Shown: one piece after another, positions 40,601 through 45,430 of the stretch
Numbering within the stretch: position 1 is the stretch's first letter
Layout of the letters: the number at the start of each line of letters is the position of its first letter
DNA from: Catonia carolina
Taxonomy: Eukaryota; Arthropoda; Insecta; Hemiptera; Achilidae
Reading direction: 5' to 3'
NCBI GenBank assembly: GCA_035578175.1
Contig: JAQMRL010000001.1
Coordinates: 51,235,553 to 51,299,552 of the forward strand
DNA length: 64,000 bases
Notes under the pieces: generated by a model
Told to the model about the DNA's origin: nothing
Databases searched by the model: none
The model's input: only the letters and a program-made list of their open reading frames with translations
Position numbers and translations under genes: made by a program

Positions 40601-42816
40601 CCTTCTTCATATTTCTGGGCTGTATCATCAATGAGGATTCTCCTCAGGAGATGAAACATCAACTTACAGAGGCCAGAACAACTTTTGTAGCAATGAGAAT
40701 GAGAACCCTGTTGTGCTGTAAAGACCACAGCCAGAAACTAAAGAAGCAGATCATCTGGTTCTATGCGTTCTCTACGTTGTTATACAGTGTATTGGCCTGA
40801 ACATTATCATAAGCCACAGAGAAGAGAATGCAAGCATTCAAGTTATAACTTCACCAATGAATTTTAAGAATTTCTTTGGTCAATCAAGTGAGCAAAAACG
40901 TTTTCAGAAGAATGGTTGCAAACTGGAACTGATGGTGATGATCGAAAGGTGGAACCTGGAGTTTCTTGGCCACATCATAAGGAATGGAGATAAGTCGAGA
41001 TTCCGATAGGTTGACCATTTGGGGAAAAGTTGAGGGATGACAGGGCTCAAGCAGGAGAAGAATTTCCTGGCTAAAAACCTTATGAAGTGGTTTGGTATTA
41101 CTTCAAAAGAACTCTTCTGAGTGATAGAAAAGAATTTTATCAGGATATTGTTAGCCAATGTTTTGAGTGTGTATGTCAGATAAAGAAGAAGAAAAAGAAG
41201 AACGTAAACCACTGATAAGCCAGTATGAACTCTGTTCTACTAACCACTTTAGTTCCTAATGATGTAGCACTTGTCAGTACAAACTATATACTACAATCTA
41301 TTTTTAGTTGAAAATACTTAAAATAAAATAAATTTAGTTCACTACATAAAATTAAAATATTTTTTCTAATAGCCAAATAAGCGACAAAATGAAACACAAA
41401 TTTAAAATCTTGGCTTCTCATTCATGGTAAAATATAAATAAAGATTTTAGTCTAAATAAGTTAAAAGATAAAGTTATATTAAGACATTTTATAGAAATGT
41501 AAAGGTATTTAAAGGTAGAAATTTAAAGGCACTGACATTGTAAACATAAAGTAACGTCCTTCGGCAATTGACAGGAAACTAATAAGATAAATTACAATGT
41601 GTAATAAATGTGCGCTAACTAAAATTTTTAAAAAGCATTCAATTACTATTCAATTGAATTTAATTGGGTTTAATTTTATTTTTGCCTTTTGTTATTATTT
41701 TCATTGTTTACTTTTAATTTTATTTTTAGGTCTTTGGGCCAGTCTAACCAGTCAGCTGGTAGAAAGGTGCTATTATTTTTTAAGTAACACCAGTTGGGCA
41801 AGCAACTTTGTATGTTGACTAGCTGTCAGCCATTCATGAACAAACTCTACTGGGAGTCCCTGTTCAAACTCATTCCTAATCCATGACAAAGAATGCAGCA
41901 AAAAGCAGCAAATTGGGTGGTTGTCAATTATGTACAGTTCCCAATGACAAAAAAAAGCAAAAAAAATTTTTTTTGTATTTTGATGTGAAGGAATCCTTAT
42001 TTAAAAATAAATAATCATTGTATTTAATACAAAATTCATGAGTTTTTTATGTTTGACCATTGCAAATTATTGCTAGAGCAGATGATGAATGGTGATAGAT
42101 GAAAAATGCCAGACCTGGCCAGAATTTGAACCCTGGCATAAAAGAAAATTAATGCGTGATCAGTTAATCAGTACAGATTGTTTTGAAATTACATAATAAG
42201 TTTTTATTAATGTCTAAGATTGTACACCCAAACATATTCGTTCCATTTTAATTTATGAATTATGTGGTTTTTATTACTAATGCAGAACATTTTTTTATTA
42301 TAGTCTATCTAATTAACTTCTTCATTAGTTTCATCCAGCTGGGAACCTGGACCTTCCTCTTTGCAACGTATTACGCTACCCACTGAGCCATGAAGATGAC
42401 CCAAGATAAAATTTTTAACTAAAATTTAAAGTAATAATTAATTTTTGGCCATTTCCATGGCCTAGTGATTAGTGCGCTAAATTGCAAAACGAGAAAAATA
42501 TTCTTTCTGAAAAGATTAAATACTTTTTAACATTGTTTGAATAATGGACATATAATAGTTATTTCACTAGAGTTTGTGATTCTTTTGAAATATACTAATA
42601 AAGTTATTAATAAATTATAATAAAGTTAAATAGTAATGCAAATATTAATCACAGAAAAACTATTTTTATCAAAAAAATGTGTCTGATGATTTAATTAATT
42701 AATTAATTTACATTGATAAGATGACAATGATTTTAATATTTTATCTTAAAAAAATGTTAGAAATATGAGCATTTAGTTTACTTACCGTGCTGAAACAAAT
42801 GTGGAAGATTCAGTTT
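1317..42816 (-). CDS. Multicopper oxidase (insect laccase family), 11 visible exons
   Basis: Coding exons in transcription order: 42816-42786, 33188-32971, 32212-32002, 14358-14231, 12454-12296, 11684-11561, 9058-8841, 7480-7330, 4716-4504, 2711-2493, 1540-1317. All phases join without a break, giving 631 residues. An N-terminal Cys-rich segment (about residues 10-60), typical of insect laccases, is followed by three cupredoxin domains. Copper motifs: HWHG (H106, H108), WHGH (H150, H152), HPIHLHG (H492, H495, H497) and [12 protein letters not shown] (H563, C564, H565, H569, axial M574). So all ten His and the type-1 Cys are present and oxidation of phenols or metal ions coupled to O2 reduction is expected. 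Seven N-glycosylation sequons fit a secreted protein. The last ~20 residues are hydrophobic behind a GGNASS segment, like a GPI-attachment signal. The start codon and signal peptide exon(s) were not found. I cannot say which MCO subfamily this is; cuticle, gut or haemolymph roles are all possible. Confidence 0.9.
1541..2492 (-). other. GC-AG intron of the oxidase gene
   Basis: The reading frame demands that the upstream exon end at 2493 (AATCCAG). The intron then begins GCAAGT, a perfect match to the rare GC donor consensus, and ends CAG at 1541. No GT donor nearby keeps the conserved [10 protein letters not shown] junction. This intron also holds the SINE at 2078-2165. Confidence 0.8.
2078..2165 (-). 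repeat. tRNA-derived SINE head
   Basis: Read on the minus strand it has GGCTGGCTCGTGCAG, then TGGTCAGC (box-A-like), then GATTCGATTCCCAG (box-B-like), then 'ctggcattttt'. The same 'gccagnnnctggcat' body appears at 50.69 kb in the other orientation. Confidence 0.6.
2493..2711 (-). CDS. Multicopper oxidase exon 10
   Basis: Starts after CCTTAG, phase 1, and encodes HPIHLHG (one T1, one T2 and one T3 ligand) followed by [19 protein letters not shown] and a linker. It ends ...ASNPG with a split Gly codon at the GC donor. 219 nt keeps frame with both neighbours. Confidence 0.92.
2880..3480 (+). mobile_element. LINE reverse-transcriptase remnant
   Basis: Broken frames read [14 protein letters not shown], then a stretch like '[17 protein letters not shown]', then [17 protein letters not shown] and a C-terminal '[14 protein letters not shown]' match. 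This is the thumb and C-terminal part of a LINE RT. Many stops. It sits in the intron between oxidase exons 10 and 9, opposite to the gene. A related fragment is at 43.56-44.26 kb. Confidence 0.55.
3500..4490. other. Intronic stretch, nothing recognised
   Basis: AT-rich intron between oxidase exons 10 and 9. Short open frames near 4111-4373 have no recognisable domain and resemble antisense LINE debris. Confidence 0.4.
4504..4716 (-). CDS. Multicopper oxidase exon 9
   Basis: Acceptor GCAG before 4716; donor GTAAGTA after 4504. It encodes a Cys-rich insert ([21 protein letters not shown]) between cupredoxin strands, ending EMVLVDI and a split Ser codon. 213 nt is consistent in phase with exons 8 and 10. 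Confidence 0.9.
4800..5850. other. Intronic stretch with a short AC-rich microsatellite
   Basis: Mostly AT-rich. An (ACAT/ACAC) simple repeat lies at about 4988-5025. A GC-richer patch at 5455-5550 shares short inverted similarity with 4945-4985, possibly an old terminal repeat pair. No gene seen. Confidence 0.3.
5860..6560 (-). repeat. Interspersed repeat family B, copy 1
   Basis: A reverse-orientation and shortened copy of the ~1-kb family also found at 20.22, 28.60 and 30.64 kb. Shared landmarks are the palindromic start (read minus: TTGCCCTATCTGAATATACA), the 'CAGACCCCCTGAACC' block, an internal CA/TG run (6395-6412), 'TCTCAAGAAC' and 'GGCGCCATGT.TGCTGA'. No coding capacity. Confidence 0.7.
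7330..7480 (-). CDS. Multicopper oxidase exon 8
   Basis: 151 nt, acceptor TTTCAG, donor G/GTTTGT. It encodes [15 protein letters not shown]...[12 protein letters not shown] with three sequons (NNS, NVS, NVT). It joins exon 7 in phase 0 and exon 9 via a split Asp codon. Confidence 0.88.
7800..8080 (+). mobile_element. LINE ORF2 C-terminal remnant
   Basis: Broken frames read [15 protein letters not shown], then a GRPR-like basic stretch (encoded near 7905-7920) and [13 protein letters not shown]. This is the RT tail seen in many arthropod LINEs (HxxRM..GR.PK...GRPR..W). It abuts a minus-strand LINE fragment, so the two meet tail to tail. Confidence 0.6.
8150..8640 (-). mobile_element. LINE 3' remnant, opposite orientation
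   Basis: Minus-strand frames give fragments like LIMQGK.KAK.NIGRR and WLKN, in a register close to the element at 10.71-10.97 kb. The 3' end has a short GAT/ATG tail at about 8150-8160. No intact ORF. Confidence 0.5.
8841..9058 (-). CDS. Multicopper oxidase exon 7
   Basis: Acceptor TTTAG before 9058, donor GTATGT after 8841. It encodes the conserved [19 protein letters not shown] block of the second cupredoxin domain, then a Cys-containing GDCGEM...YVCYHG segment, ending RRSGI. 218 nt. Confidence 0.92.
9277..9405. repeat. Nested fold-back (MITE-like)
   Basis: Outer arms TGAGTCAATTT (9277-9287) and AAATTGACTCA (9395-9405) enclose two further hairpins: AATTTCGGTTATT/AATAACCGAAATT (9282-9309) and AAAGTCAGAT/ATCTGACTTT (about 9360-9391). 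Probably a small non-autonomous fold-back element. Confidence 0.5.
9690..9870 (+). repeat. Interspersed repeat family C, copy 1
   Basis: Shares 'AAAGTACCTGAT', 'GAGNAAAGAAATATTATTATT', 'TTGCTG' and 'AAAACTA.T.A.G.GGTNAGTC' in the same order with 32565-32710. Non-coding and of unknown type. Confidence 0.5.
10562..11456 (+). mobile_element. Possible Helitron-like element with internal tandem units
   Basis: Starts TCTATT after an A and ends with CTAG followed by T (11452-11456), as Helitron ends do. Inside are degenerate units marked by 'AGNTAGATRRCTGAAAYTYGG' at about 10642, 10969, 11119 and 11258 (spacing 139-151 bp between the last three). A LINE fragment (10709-10968) interrupts the array. 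The 3' hairpin is not convincing, so the class is tentative. Confidence 0.35.
10709..10968 (-). mobile_element. LINE ORF2 C-terminal fragment
   Basis: Minus-strand frames read [47 protein letters not shown]. This is the same tail found at 41.0-41.2 kb (plus strand). It interrupts the tandem units of the surrounding element, so it inserted later. Confidence 0.6.
11561..11684 (-). CDS. Multicopper oxidase exon 6
   Basis: Acceptor TTTACAG, donor G/GTATGT, 124 nt. It encodes [31 protein letters not shown] and FEPVE, the second cupredoxin domain core. It joins exon 7 through a split Val codon. Confidence 0.92.
12296..12454 (-). CDS. Multicopper oxidase exon 5
   Basis: 159 nt, phase 0 on both sides, acceptor TATAG, donor GTAAGT. 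It encodes [23 protein letters not shown] and the [13 protein letters not shown] strand. One sequon (NGS). Confidence 0.9.
12590..12895 (-). repeat. tRNA-derived SINE (family S2), copy 1
   Basis: Aligns along its length with 27370-27690. Read on the minus strand it begins GGTTGGTCTAGAGGTAAAGT (tRNA-like head), has a box-B-like region, then shared body phrases 'CTAGATAGTGGTTACTAG' and 'AATTAATTATACTCTCAC'. It lies in the intron between oxidase exons 4 and 5. Confidence 0.6.
13002..13140. repeat. Three-way fold-back: two hairpins in an outer stem
   Basis: Outer arms TCTGAATAA (13002-13010) and TTATTCAGA (13132-13140). First hairpin GTTTAAAGCTGAT-AAT-ATCAGCTTTAAAC (13021-13049), extending outward with two mismatches. 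Second hairpin has perfect 34-bp arms (13058-13091 and 13097-13130) around TATTT. As RNA or single strand it would form a cruciform with two long stems. Likely a MITE remnant. Confidence 0.7.
14231..14358 (-). CDS. Multicopper oxidase exon 4
   Basis: Acceptor GCTTAG, donor GTGAGT, 128 nt. It encodes [15 protein letters not shown], acidic linker, and [11 protein letters not shown]. It completes a split Ala codon after the WHGH copper motif of exon 3, giving [14 protein letters not shown] as in other laccases. Confidence 0.92.
14400..15700. other. Start of the 17.6-kb intron
   Basis: No gene seen. A GC-richer stretch (about 14760-15170) ends in an AATAATAATAATAAA tail at 15152-15172, as a LINE 3' end might, but no RT motif is readable. 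Confidence 0.3.
16193..17490 (+). pseudogene. Degenerate transposase-like gene of the 15.7-18.1 kb element
   Basis: Several frames must be joined: [11 protein letters not shown]...[24 protein letters not shown] (16193-16453); a Cys-rich segment with CRNC and CSECQKC followed by HKEKY (16456-16608); then [28 protein letters not shown] and [14 protein letters not shown] (16640-16925); then [18 protein letters not shown] (16999-17220); and a basic tail ending [12 protein letters not shown] (to about 17490). Stops at 16451, 16606 and 16713 and frameshifts break it. The 'DLQK...DNCxxQNKN...GH' order recalls a family of uncharacterised arthropod proteins (I recall the label DUF7869; unverified). 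The two Asp and the later acidic/His positions could be an RNase-H-like catalytic core (inference). Confidence 0.55.
17812..17849. repeat. Palindrome of two fused transposon ends
   Basis: AGCCAAAAAGGAGTAACTG is followed at once by its near-perfect inverse, CAGTTACCCCTTTTTGGCT, meeting at CTGCAG. Each half resembles the TIR of the enclosing transposon. Confidence 0.7.
18446..18600 (+). repeat. Imperfect tandem duplication
   Basis: 'TTTAGTTTCTCA.TCTT...GTACA.AAGG.GGTAAGTTG.GTTGAG' occurs twice, starting near 18447 and 18525. Divergent. No coding sense. Confidence 0.45.
18610..19410. other. Intronic stretch, nothing recognised
   Basis: AT-rich, multiply stopped on both strands. No repeat match elsewhere in the window was noticed. 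Confidence 0.3.
19419..19600. mobile_element. MITE-like fold-back element
   Basis: Ends GAAAAATAGATTGGAAATGC (left) and its near inverse GCATTTCCAAGTCTATTTTC (right). Inner inverted segments GACTGTCTACCT/AGGTAGACAGTC and GGTGTTACTATTCATGTTGC against GCAACATGGGTAGTAGCGCC make the whole ~180 bp fold on itself. It contains a run of about 14 C at 19567-19580. Confidence 0.65.
19717..19763 (+). repeat. 12-bp tandem repeat, about four units
   Basis: Units of GTTACCGAGATA and variants (GCTACCAAGATA, GTTACCAAGG), alternating C/A at two positions. Confidence 0.75.
20221..21231 (+). repeat. Interspersed repeat family B, copy 2
   Basis: About 1 kb. Begins CTCTTGCCTATATGAATATA and ends GGCAAGAGAAAGTTGTGTGA plus a GTGTGAGTGTTTCACAC hairpin. 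CTCTTGCC and GGCAAGAG make short terminal inverted repeats. It contains a CG/TG microsatellite (20358-20407). Same orientation as the copies at 28.6 and 30.64 kb. No ORF. Confidence 0.8.
21240..22120. other. Intronic stretch, nothing recognised
   Basis: No domain-bearing ORF. The open frame at 21211-21420 overlaps the end of the family-B repeat and is not convincing. Confidence 0.3.
22126..22482. mobile_element. Long inverted repeat, 135-bp arms
   Basis: Left arm 22126-22260 and right arm 22348-22482 are inverted copies with almost no mismatch, separated by 87 bp containing CCGCGCGCGG. Each arm carries CTGATGATG...GCGAAAG (right arm 22381-22407), which resembles the conserved core of a hammerhead ribozyme. 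AT-rich flanks. Either two head-to-head copies of one repeat or a fold-back transposon. Confidence 0.8.
22490..23285. other. Intronic stretch, nothing recognised
   Basis: AT-rich, no gene or clear repeat. A 'fourfold short CG-rich' patch at 22700-22770 is unexplained. Confidence 0.3.
23290..23610 (+). repeat. Tandem duplication, period about 150 bp
   Basis: 'ATAGTAAGCGTAGTACAAAA' at 23351 recurs as 'ATAGCAAGCGTAGTACAAAG' at 23501. The following 'CAGTTAATTTTTAAGT' and 'GAAGAAACCAGAC' are also repeated 150 bp apart. Confidence 0.7.
23995..24170 (+). repeat. Interspersed repeat family A, copy 1 (partial)
   Basis: Carries the family blocks 'GTGGAAAATATGTGCTTTTC', 'TATGCTGATAAGCGTACTTT', 'GAGGAAGGCAATCGTAAACC' and ends 'CAGGTTCAAACCAGGCTGA'. 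It lacks the upstream half seen at 25.65 kb. Confidence 0.7.
24530..24990 (-). mobile_element. LINE 3' remnant
   Basis: Minus-strand frames show [21 protein letters not shown] near 24540-24620. This is the typical LINE RT tail (GRPKKRW), followed by a short GAT tail. The rest is stop-ridden. Confidence 0.6.
25650..25998 (+). repeat. Interspersed repeat family A, copy 2
   Basis: Full-length-looking copy of about 350 bp, matching 36820-37205 in reverse orientation. Blocks in order: 'GGCAGGTGGAGTGTTAAATT', 'TAAGAACAGAAGAGGTGAAA', 'AGAGTTATCTCCTCTGAGAG', 'GCAGCCAGACCCTGTGGTGA', 'GTGCTTTTCAGACGGCCTGG', 'AGAAGTTCAAACCAGG'. No ORF. A SINE or MITE-like unit of unknown class. Confidence 0.75.
26008..26890 (+). 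repeat. Degenerate tandem array, about six units of ~140 bp
   Basis: Anchor 'TTYGTTYCGGA' plus 'GAAAATNTTTTGTTTGTTCC' and 'GCGARAAAATCGNGAAAAACT' recurs at about 26077, 26208, 26351, 26488, 26628 and 26768 (steps 131, 143, 137, 140, 140). Units are highly diverged, so this is an old array. It begins straight after a family-A repeat. Open frames at 25965-26298 are by-products of the repeat. Confidence 0.7.
27370..27690 (-). repeat. tRNA-derived SINE (family S2), copy 2
   Basis: Read on the minus strand: CCAACGGGTTGGTCTAGAGG (tRNA-like head), then a GGCGACGAC hairpin, then a GAGGTTCCTAGTTTAAATCC box-B-like region, then a body shared with 12590-12895. The head contains an inverted duplication (AAAGTCGTCGCCGC...GCGGCGACGACTTT) absent from the other copy. 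Confidence 0.65.
28481..28510. repeat. 30-bp perfect palindrome
   Basis: AATTTGGCGTCCGTA joined without spacer to TACGGACGCCAAATT. It stands just upstream of the AT microsatellite and family-B copy 3. Confidence 0.9.
28567..28600. repeat. (AT)n microsatellite
   Basis: About 16 AT dinucleotides directly before the family-B copy. Confidence 0.9.
28598..29395 (+). repeat. Interspersed repeat family B, copy 3
   Basis: Older copy, with the (TG)n run at 28650-28684. It shares the 'CGTTTTCAGGCTCCCTGAACCC' block, 'TTTAAGAACGGAA', 'GAACATTTTCATCATAATC' and 'TAAGGTAAGCGCCAT'. The left end is missing, replaced by the AT microsatellite. Confidence 0.7.
29163..29189. repeat. Perfect hairpin, 13-bp arms
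   Basis: GCGTATAGAAGAG-T-CTCTTCTATACGC inside family-B copy 3. Other copies lack it at this point. Confidence 0.8.
29400..30640. other. Intronic stretch, nothing recognised
   Basis: AT-rich with an 'AAGTAATACTGTAGTAATAATAAGTA' style short-period repeat at about 30330-30380 (TA-rich). The phrase GGATACCA recurs at 29900-29925. No gene. Confidence 0.3.
30641..31680 (+). repeat. Interspersed repeat family B, copy 4
   Basis: Best-preserved copy. CTTTCTCTTGCC (30641-30652) is inverted as GGCAAGAGAAAG (31641-31652), followed by a GTGTGAGTGTTTCACAC hairpin. It includes a 125-bp TG/CG microsatellite (about 30775-30898). No coding frames other than the microsatellite artefacts. Confidence 0.8.
32002..32212 (-). 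CDS. Multicopper oxidase exon 3
   Basis: Acceptor ATACAG, donor G/GTAATT, 211 nt. It encodes [37 protein letters not shown] and GTHMWHGHV, giving four of the T2/T3 copper histidines. It joins exon 2 in phase 0 (GPDIQ then VCEGD). Confidence 0.95.
32405..32530 (-). repeat. tRNA-derived SINE (family S1) copy
   Basis: Minus-strand order: GGCCAGCCACC head, TGGTACAGTTGTCAG, box-B-like CCTGGGTTTGATTACCAGTT, then 'TCATCTATCACCC'. Same family as 2078-2165, 42070-42165 and 50690-50845. Confidence 0.6.
32565..32710 (+). repeat. Interspersed repeat family C, copy 2
   Basis: Parallels 9690-9870 with shared blocks 'AAAGTACCTGATA', 'GTAAAGAAATATTATTATTC' and 'CTAGTTATGGGGTCAGTC'. It follows directly on the SINE at 32405-32530. 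Confidence 0.5.
32971..33188 (-). CDS. Multicopper oxidase exon 2
   Basis: Acceptor TTTTTACAG, donor GTATGTT, 218 nt. It encodes [20 protein letters not shown], the Cys-rich N-terminal domain with eight cysteines (CLREC, C, CKNC, C, C and others), then [13 protein letters not shown], the opening strand of cupredoxin 1. Confidence 0.93.
33190..36815. other. 5' part of the 9.8-kb intron (33189-42785), mostly AT-rich DNA
   Basis: No host exon seen. It contains a (TTA)n run (34990-35040) and the LINE remnant listed at 35570-35890. The rest is AT-rich and unrecognised. Confidence 0.35.
35570..35890 (-). mobile_element. LINE 3' remnant
   Basis: Minus-strand frames contain PFxxR.xSNxxK-like debris and a GKK..GQPTK segment followed by [17 protein letters not shown]. 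This resembles the LINE RT tail (GRPTKRW...V..DL...). Stop-ridden. Confidence 0.45.
36820..37205 (-). repeat. Interspersed repeat family A, copy 3
   Basis: Reverse-orientation copy of 25650-25998, better preserved. It shares blocks 'AGCCGAAAGGCTGGTTTGAA', 'GGGCCCTCTGAAAAGCACAT' and 'CACCACAGGGTCTGGCTGCA'. It lies 750 bp from the mariner. Confidence 0.75.
37953..39300 (-). mobile_element. Intact mariner element (DD34D)
   Basis: 1348 bp with perfect 43-bp inverted repeats (37953-37995 and 39258-39300) beginning CGAGGGTAGGCTGATAAGTA. TA lies directly outside each end (37951-37952 and 39301-39302), the standard Tc1/mariner target duplication. It carries one uninterrupted transposase ORF. The GGCTGATAAGT segment of the TIR is shared with irritans-group mariners. 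Perfect ends and an open gene imply recent insertion. It sits in an oxidase intron in the same orientation as that gene. Confidence 0.96.
38068..39222 (-). CDS. Mariner transposase
   Basis: 384 residues from the first ATG; Met35 ([10 protein letters not shown]...) gives 350 residues, the usual mariner length, and is the likelier start. An N-terminal paired HTH region (about 40-150, with the GRP hook at 100-102) precedes WVPRRLT (156-162), which corresponds to the family WVPHEL motif. The catalytic triad is TGDESW D195, QHDNARPH D287, [11 protein letters not shown]322, with exactly 34 residues between the last two. YSPDLAP (314-320) is present. The ORF ends GDYIEK, as is common for the family. 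No stop or frameshift. It cuts and pastes the element at TA sites. The Met1 extension lies close to the TIR and may be untranslated. Confidence 0.95.
   Translation of the reverse strand: MEVLFLLYKPAQFEGVAFIQFVLSSGSMASCSGAMSTRIKQRAVIEFLTAEKVNPSEIYRRLKAVYCDDTVDRSSVNRWVIKFRDCQPGKALIVDKTRSGRPITASDDNRRKLIDDLIQNDRRITQQRIANQIGISKERVGFIIEQLGYRKICARWVPRRLTDENKQRRLECCEQLLKRYRDEGDDFLLNIVTGDESWVHHYDPEEKRQSAEYRHPHSPVVKKFKTQPSAKKILLTVFWDARRVYVTDYLERGATVNSAQYIQTLKHLRRRVCRVRGNLAPIILQHDNARPHTSRATGEALRNLKFQPILHPPYSPDLAPCDFYFFPLLKRDLKGNHYSSDNEVKAAIASWVRGKSEEFFSDGMKKLVKRWEKCVMLNGDYIEK
39303..40525. other. Intronic stretch, nothing recognised
   Basis: Plain AT-rich intron between the mariner and the next LINE. 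No repeat match seen in the window. Confidence 0.3.
40530..41212 (+). mobile_element. LINE reverse-transcriptase remnant
   Basis: An 85-residue frame (40543-40800) reads [26 protein letters not shown]...[17 protein letters not shown], the RT 'thumb' (FxYLG.IIN.D....EI..R...A...F). Downstream, frameshifted, are [24 protein letters not shown] and EEEKEE, then an A-rich tail. The same tail occurs reversed at 10.71-10.97 kb. Confidence 0.65.
41213..42065. other. Intronic stretch, nothing recognised
   Basis: AT-rich. A short GC-richer piece at 41730-41890 has no recognised content. Confidence 0.3.
42070..42165 (-). repeat. tRNA-derived SINE (family S1) copy
   Basis: Minus strand contains TTATGCCAGGGTTCAAATTC (box-B-like), then CCAGGTCTGGCATTTTTC and ATCTATCACCATTC, as in the copies at 2.1 and 32.4 kb. 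A second tRNA-like remnant (GGCTCAGTGGGTAGCG ... GGTTCCCAG, minus) lies at 42335-42405. Confidence 0.55.
42786..42816 (-). CDS. Multicopper oxidase 31-nt exon 1 (first visible)
   Basis: TTTTTTTAG precedes 42816 and GTAAGT follows 42786. The 31 nt encode [10 protein letters not shown] plus the first base of the Asp codon completed by exon 2 (HDDTNDPC), so the frame is open and the phase is right. The signal peptide must be encoded upstream (higher coordinates), but no good exon was found. Confidence 0.6.
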
Positions 42817-43559
42817 CTAAAAAAAATAAATATCAGTTGTCAAAAATACCTATGTCCATAAAATAACACATTTGAATAAATTTTGAACTTAAAATTACAA
42901 TAATTTACATTTGAAGGAAGGTGAATTATTAACACGTAGAGGGCCTTGAATATAATTTCTAACTAAAACCTAGACACAGTAAAGTATATTTTATCAGCAG
43001 TTAATTATTTACAGTAGGTGCTGTAATACGAATATATCCGTGTAATAAAAGAAAATACAACTCAAAAGATAACATTTTAAAAACTTTATAAATAAATGTA
43101 AAAGATAATTTATTCAGAATTGCCAATTTGTTTTTAAAAACGCTATGTGTACATAATTACTTACCTATTATGTAAAAAATGAGTTCCTATATTGGTAGTT
43201 GTTAGTTTCTATTTTTTTGTTGATAGATTATTGATAATAAATTGTGCAATCAATTATCAGTTTTTATGAACTTCATGTTATGAGTGATACCAGCAGTTTT
43301 GTCGATAACTTTGATAATTTTGACTTTTATTTTATCAAAATTTGATGTACTTTCAAGACAAAATGGAATTAGATTTTTTAAAGATGTTTTGGATGCCTTT
43401 TCAGCATAAAAAGGATCAATTGTATATGTTTGTAGTGAACAGCTAAGCTTCACCCACCAGGTGAACTGTACCATTTATTTCCAAAGGTTTTAACCTAAAG
43501 GAGACTTAAAAATATCAAACCTGAGCCTAAGACCAAATATTGGATAAATCAAAAATCTC

Positions 43560-44260
43560 TGTATATAAGGTAGGCAATCACTACATACTTTTACCTAATG
43601 ATCAAGTCTACAGAGATATAGAACCAATAACAGTGGCCATATACTAAGAACACCAAACATCAGACTTTTATGCAGAATAATTAACCATGCAATGAGACAA
43701 AAAACGGATGCTGGTAACGCATACATGAGGCACAAAGAAATCAAAAGGGATTAACAAGAACTTGGACTAACTCACGAAGATCTAACGAAAAAATCACCCA
43801 AATACAAACAGGTCATGAAGGACCACTAACAATCGGCTTACGACACAGAAAAGAGAATATAAGAAAAGGAAATTTTCAGAAGCAGCCAAACAGAAGCGTG
43901 CTCAGAACATGAGAGAATATCACTCCAAAAAGAGACTGAAAGCTTCCGAATTGACTAAAGTGGTCCATTGTGGCCAAACAAGCACTAAAAAAATGGGGTA
44001 AGTTTGATACCAAAATAAAAACGAGTTGTGAAACTATAAAAGGCCTAATCTTTCACTTGGAACTAGGAGTTCCTATGACAAAAAATTTCCATCAACACAA
44101 AACTCAGACACTACAATACTGTTATATTCCCCACAACAGCACTAAAACAACACAACAGCACAATACACAACAGAAATGACGCTGACCCACGGGCAAACAA
44201 AAATAAAAGAAAAAAAGGCCAAGATTATAAAGACACATTGTACAGAATGAATAAAAATTT
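43560..44260 (+). mobile_element. LINE 3' remnant
   Basis: Broken frames like KREYKKRKFSEAAKQKRAQN and MREYHSKKRLKASELTKVVH match the end of the family seen at 2880-3480 (lysine-rich tail after the RT). No intact ORF. Confidence 0.45.
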
Positions 44261-44499
44261 AATCATAAAACAAATCTTTGACATCACAAATGCCAGCCAA
44301 AATTAGTTGAAATGGATAGTTGAAACAGAAGAGACCTTAAATAACTAAACTTTGCAGAAACTGTCATGAAGAATACAGACAATTCAAAAATAACATAAAA
44401 TAACACAAATTGAATTAAGAAGTCACAGTGAGGAAAGTGAAGTATATATAAAGAGGATGAAACACAAGGATTCATTATTTTTACTTTCTCTTAAATGCG

Positions 44500-45070
44500 G
44501 AATAAATGAGAATAATTACAATATAGTAATAATAATAAATTGACAAATTTAGTTGATATGTCTGCTATAAACTTGAAAACCACTTAACCAACCTAAAAAA
44601 AAACATCATACCAAATTACTCCTTAAAGTTTCAGGAATGTTCAAGACATTAGTTATTTATTTTAATAACATTAGAAATTCCTGGTAACATTTACAAACTA
44701 AAATTCTGAGATAAATTGATTCAGCCACTGCACTCTTTTTAGCCTTTCAGATTGATAATGTACACAAATTTTTTGAAAATTATTAATATCCAAAAAATAA
44801 TGTCACATCCGATTTCAACATAGGAAGTTATGTGAACCTTCCAAAATCAAATAGATTGTACCATTTTTTAAAACAAATAGATTAAAGAAGTTGTAAATTA
44901 AATCTTAATTTCATTTGAGACGATAAAGAGCAGCAAGCAGGGATTGCTAGTAACTTATAAAAAATGTAGTAGATATTAATCCTTGTGAGTGCAATCAAGT
45001 GATGCCTTGGAATTATCGGTAGGTTGGTGTAAGAGGAGCAGAGAAATTTGAAGGAAAGATTCTCTGCAAG
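44500..45070. other. Intergenic stretch, nothing recognised
   Basis: AT-rich with no recognisable exon. Confidence 0.25.
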
Positions 45071-45079
45071 ATTAATGAG

Positions 45080-45430
45080 TTCGAAAATAGTAGACGGACA
45101 GTACAAGTTATGAGGATGAGAAGAACTGTATTAGTAAAACAAAAGGATAATAGAAACAATCAGGAAAAGAAGACTGAAATTCTTTAGACACATGCACAGA
45201 ATGGATGACAAACAGCTAATAAAATTTTAAGACACCAAACAATAGACCTCAGGTGTCAGATAAGTGGTTTAAAGAAATCAGAAGGGATATATCAAGAAAA
45301 CTGGAATAAACTGAGAAAACATAATGGATTAAACCAAATTCGGATAACTGATTAGTGACTTAAAAGGTTTCCATGAAAATTAAAAACAGAACACTGGGTG
45401 AAGGGAAGAAAATTGAATAACTTACAGTGA
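45080..45430 (+). mobile_element. LINE remnant
   Basis: Frame contains IRKRRLKFFRHMHRMDDKQL, the HxxRM.D.RL RT tail, then a W..EI.RD-like segment. Many stops. Confidence 0.55.

Noticed and set aside
40904..41212. 102-aa minus-strand frame starting [12 protein letters not shown] (signal-like)
   Set aside because: Antisense of a plus-strand LINE tail; the hydrophobic start comes from an A-rich tail.
43150..43210. Good-looking donor (TAATAG/GTAAGTAAT) on the minus strand near 43163
   Set aside because: No coding frame or start upstream; could at most be a 5' UTR exon, unsupported.
43250..43474. Minus-strand open frame as a possible upstream oxidase exon
   Set aside because: No signal peptide or laccase-like sequence, and no donor joining to 42816.
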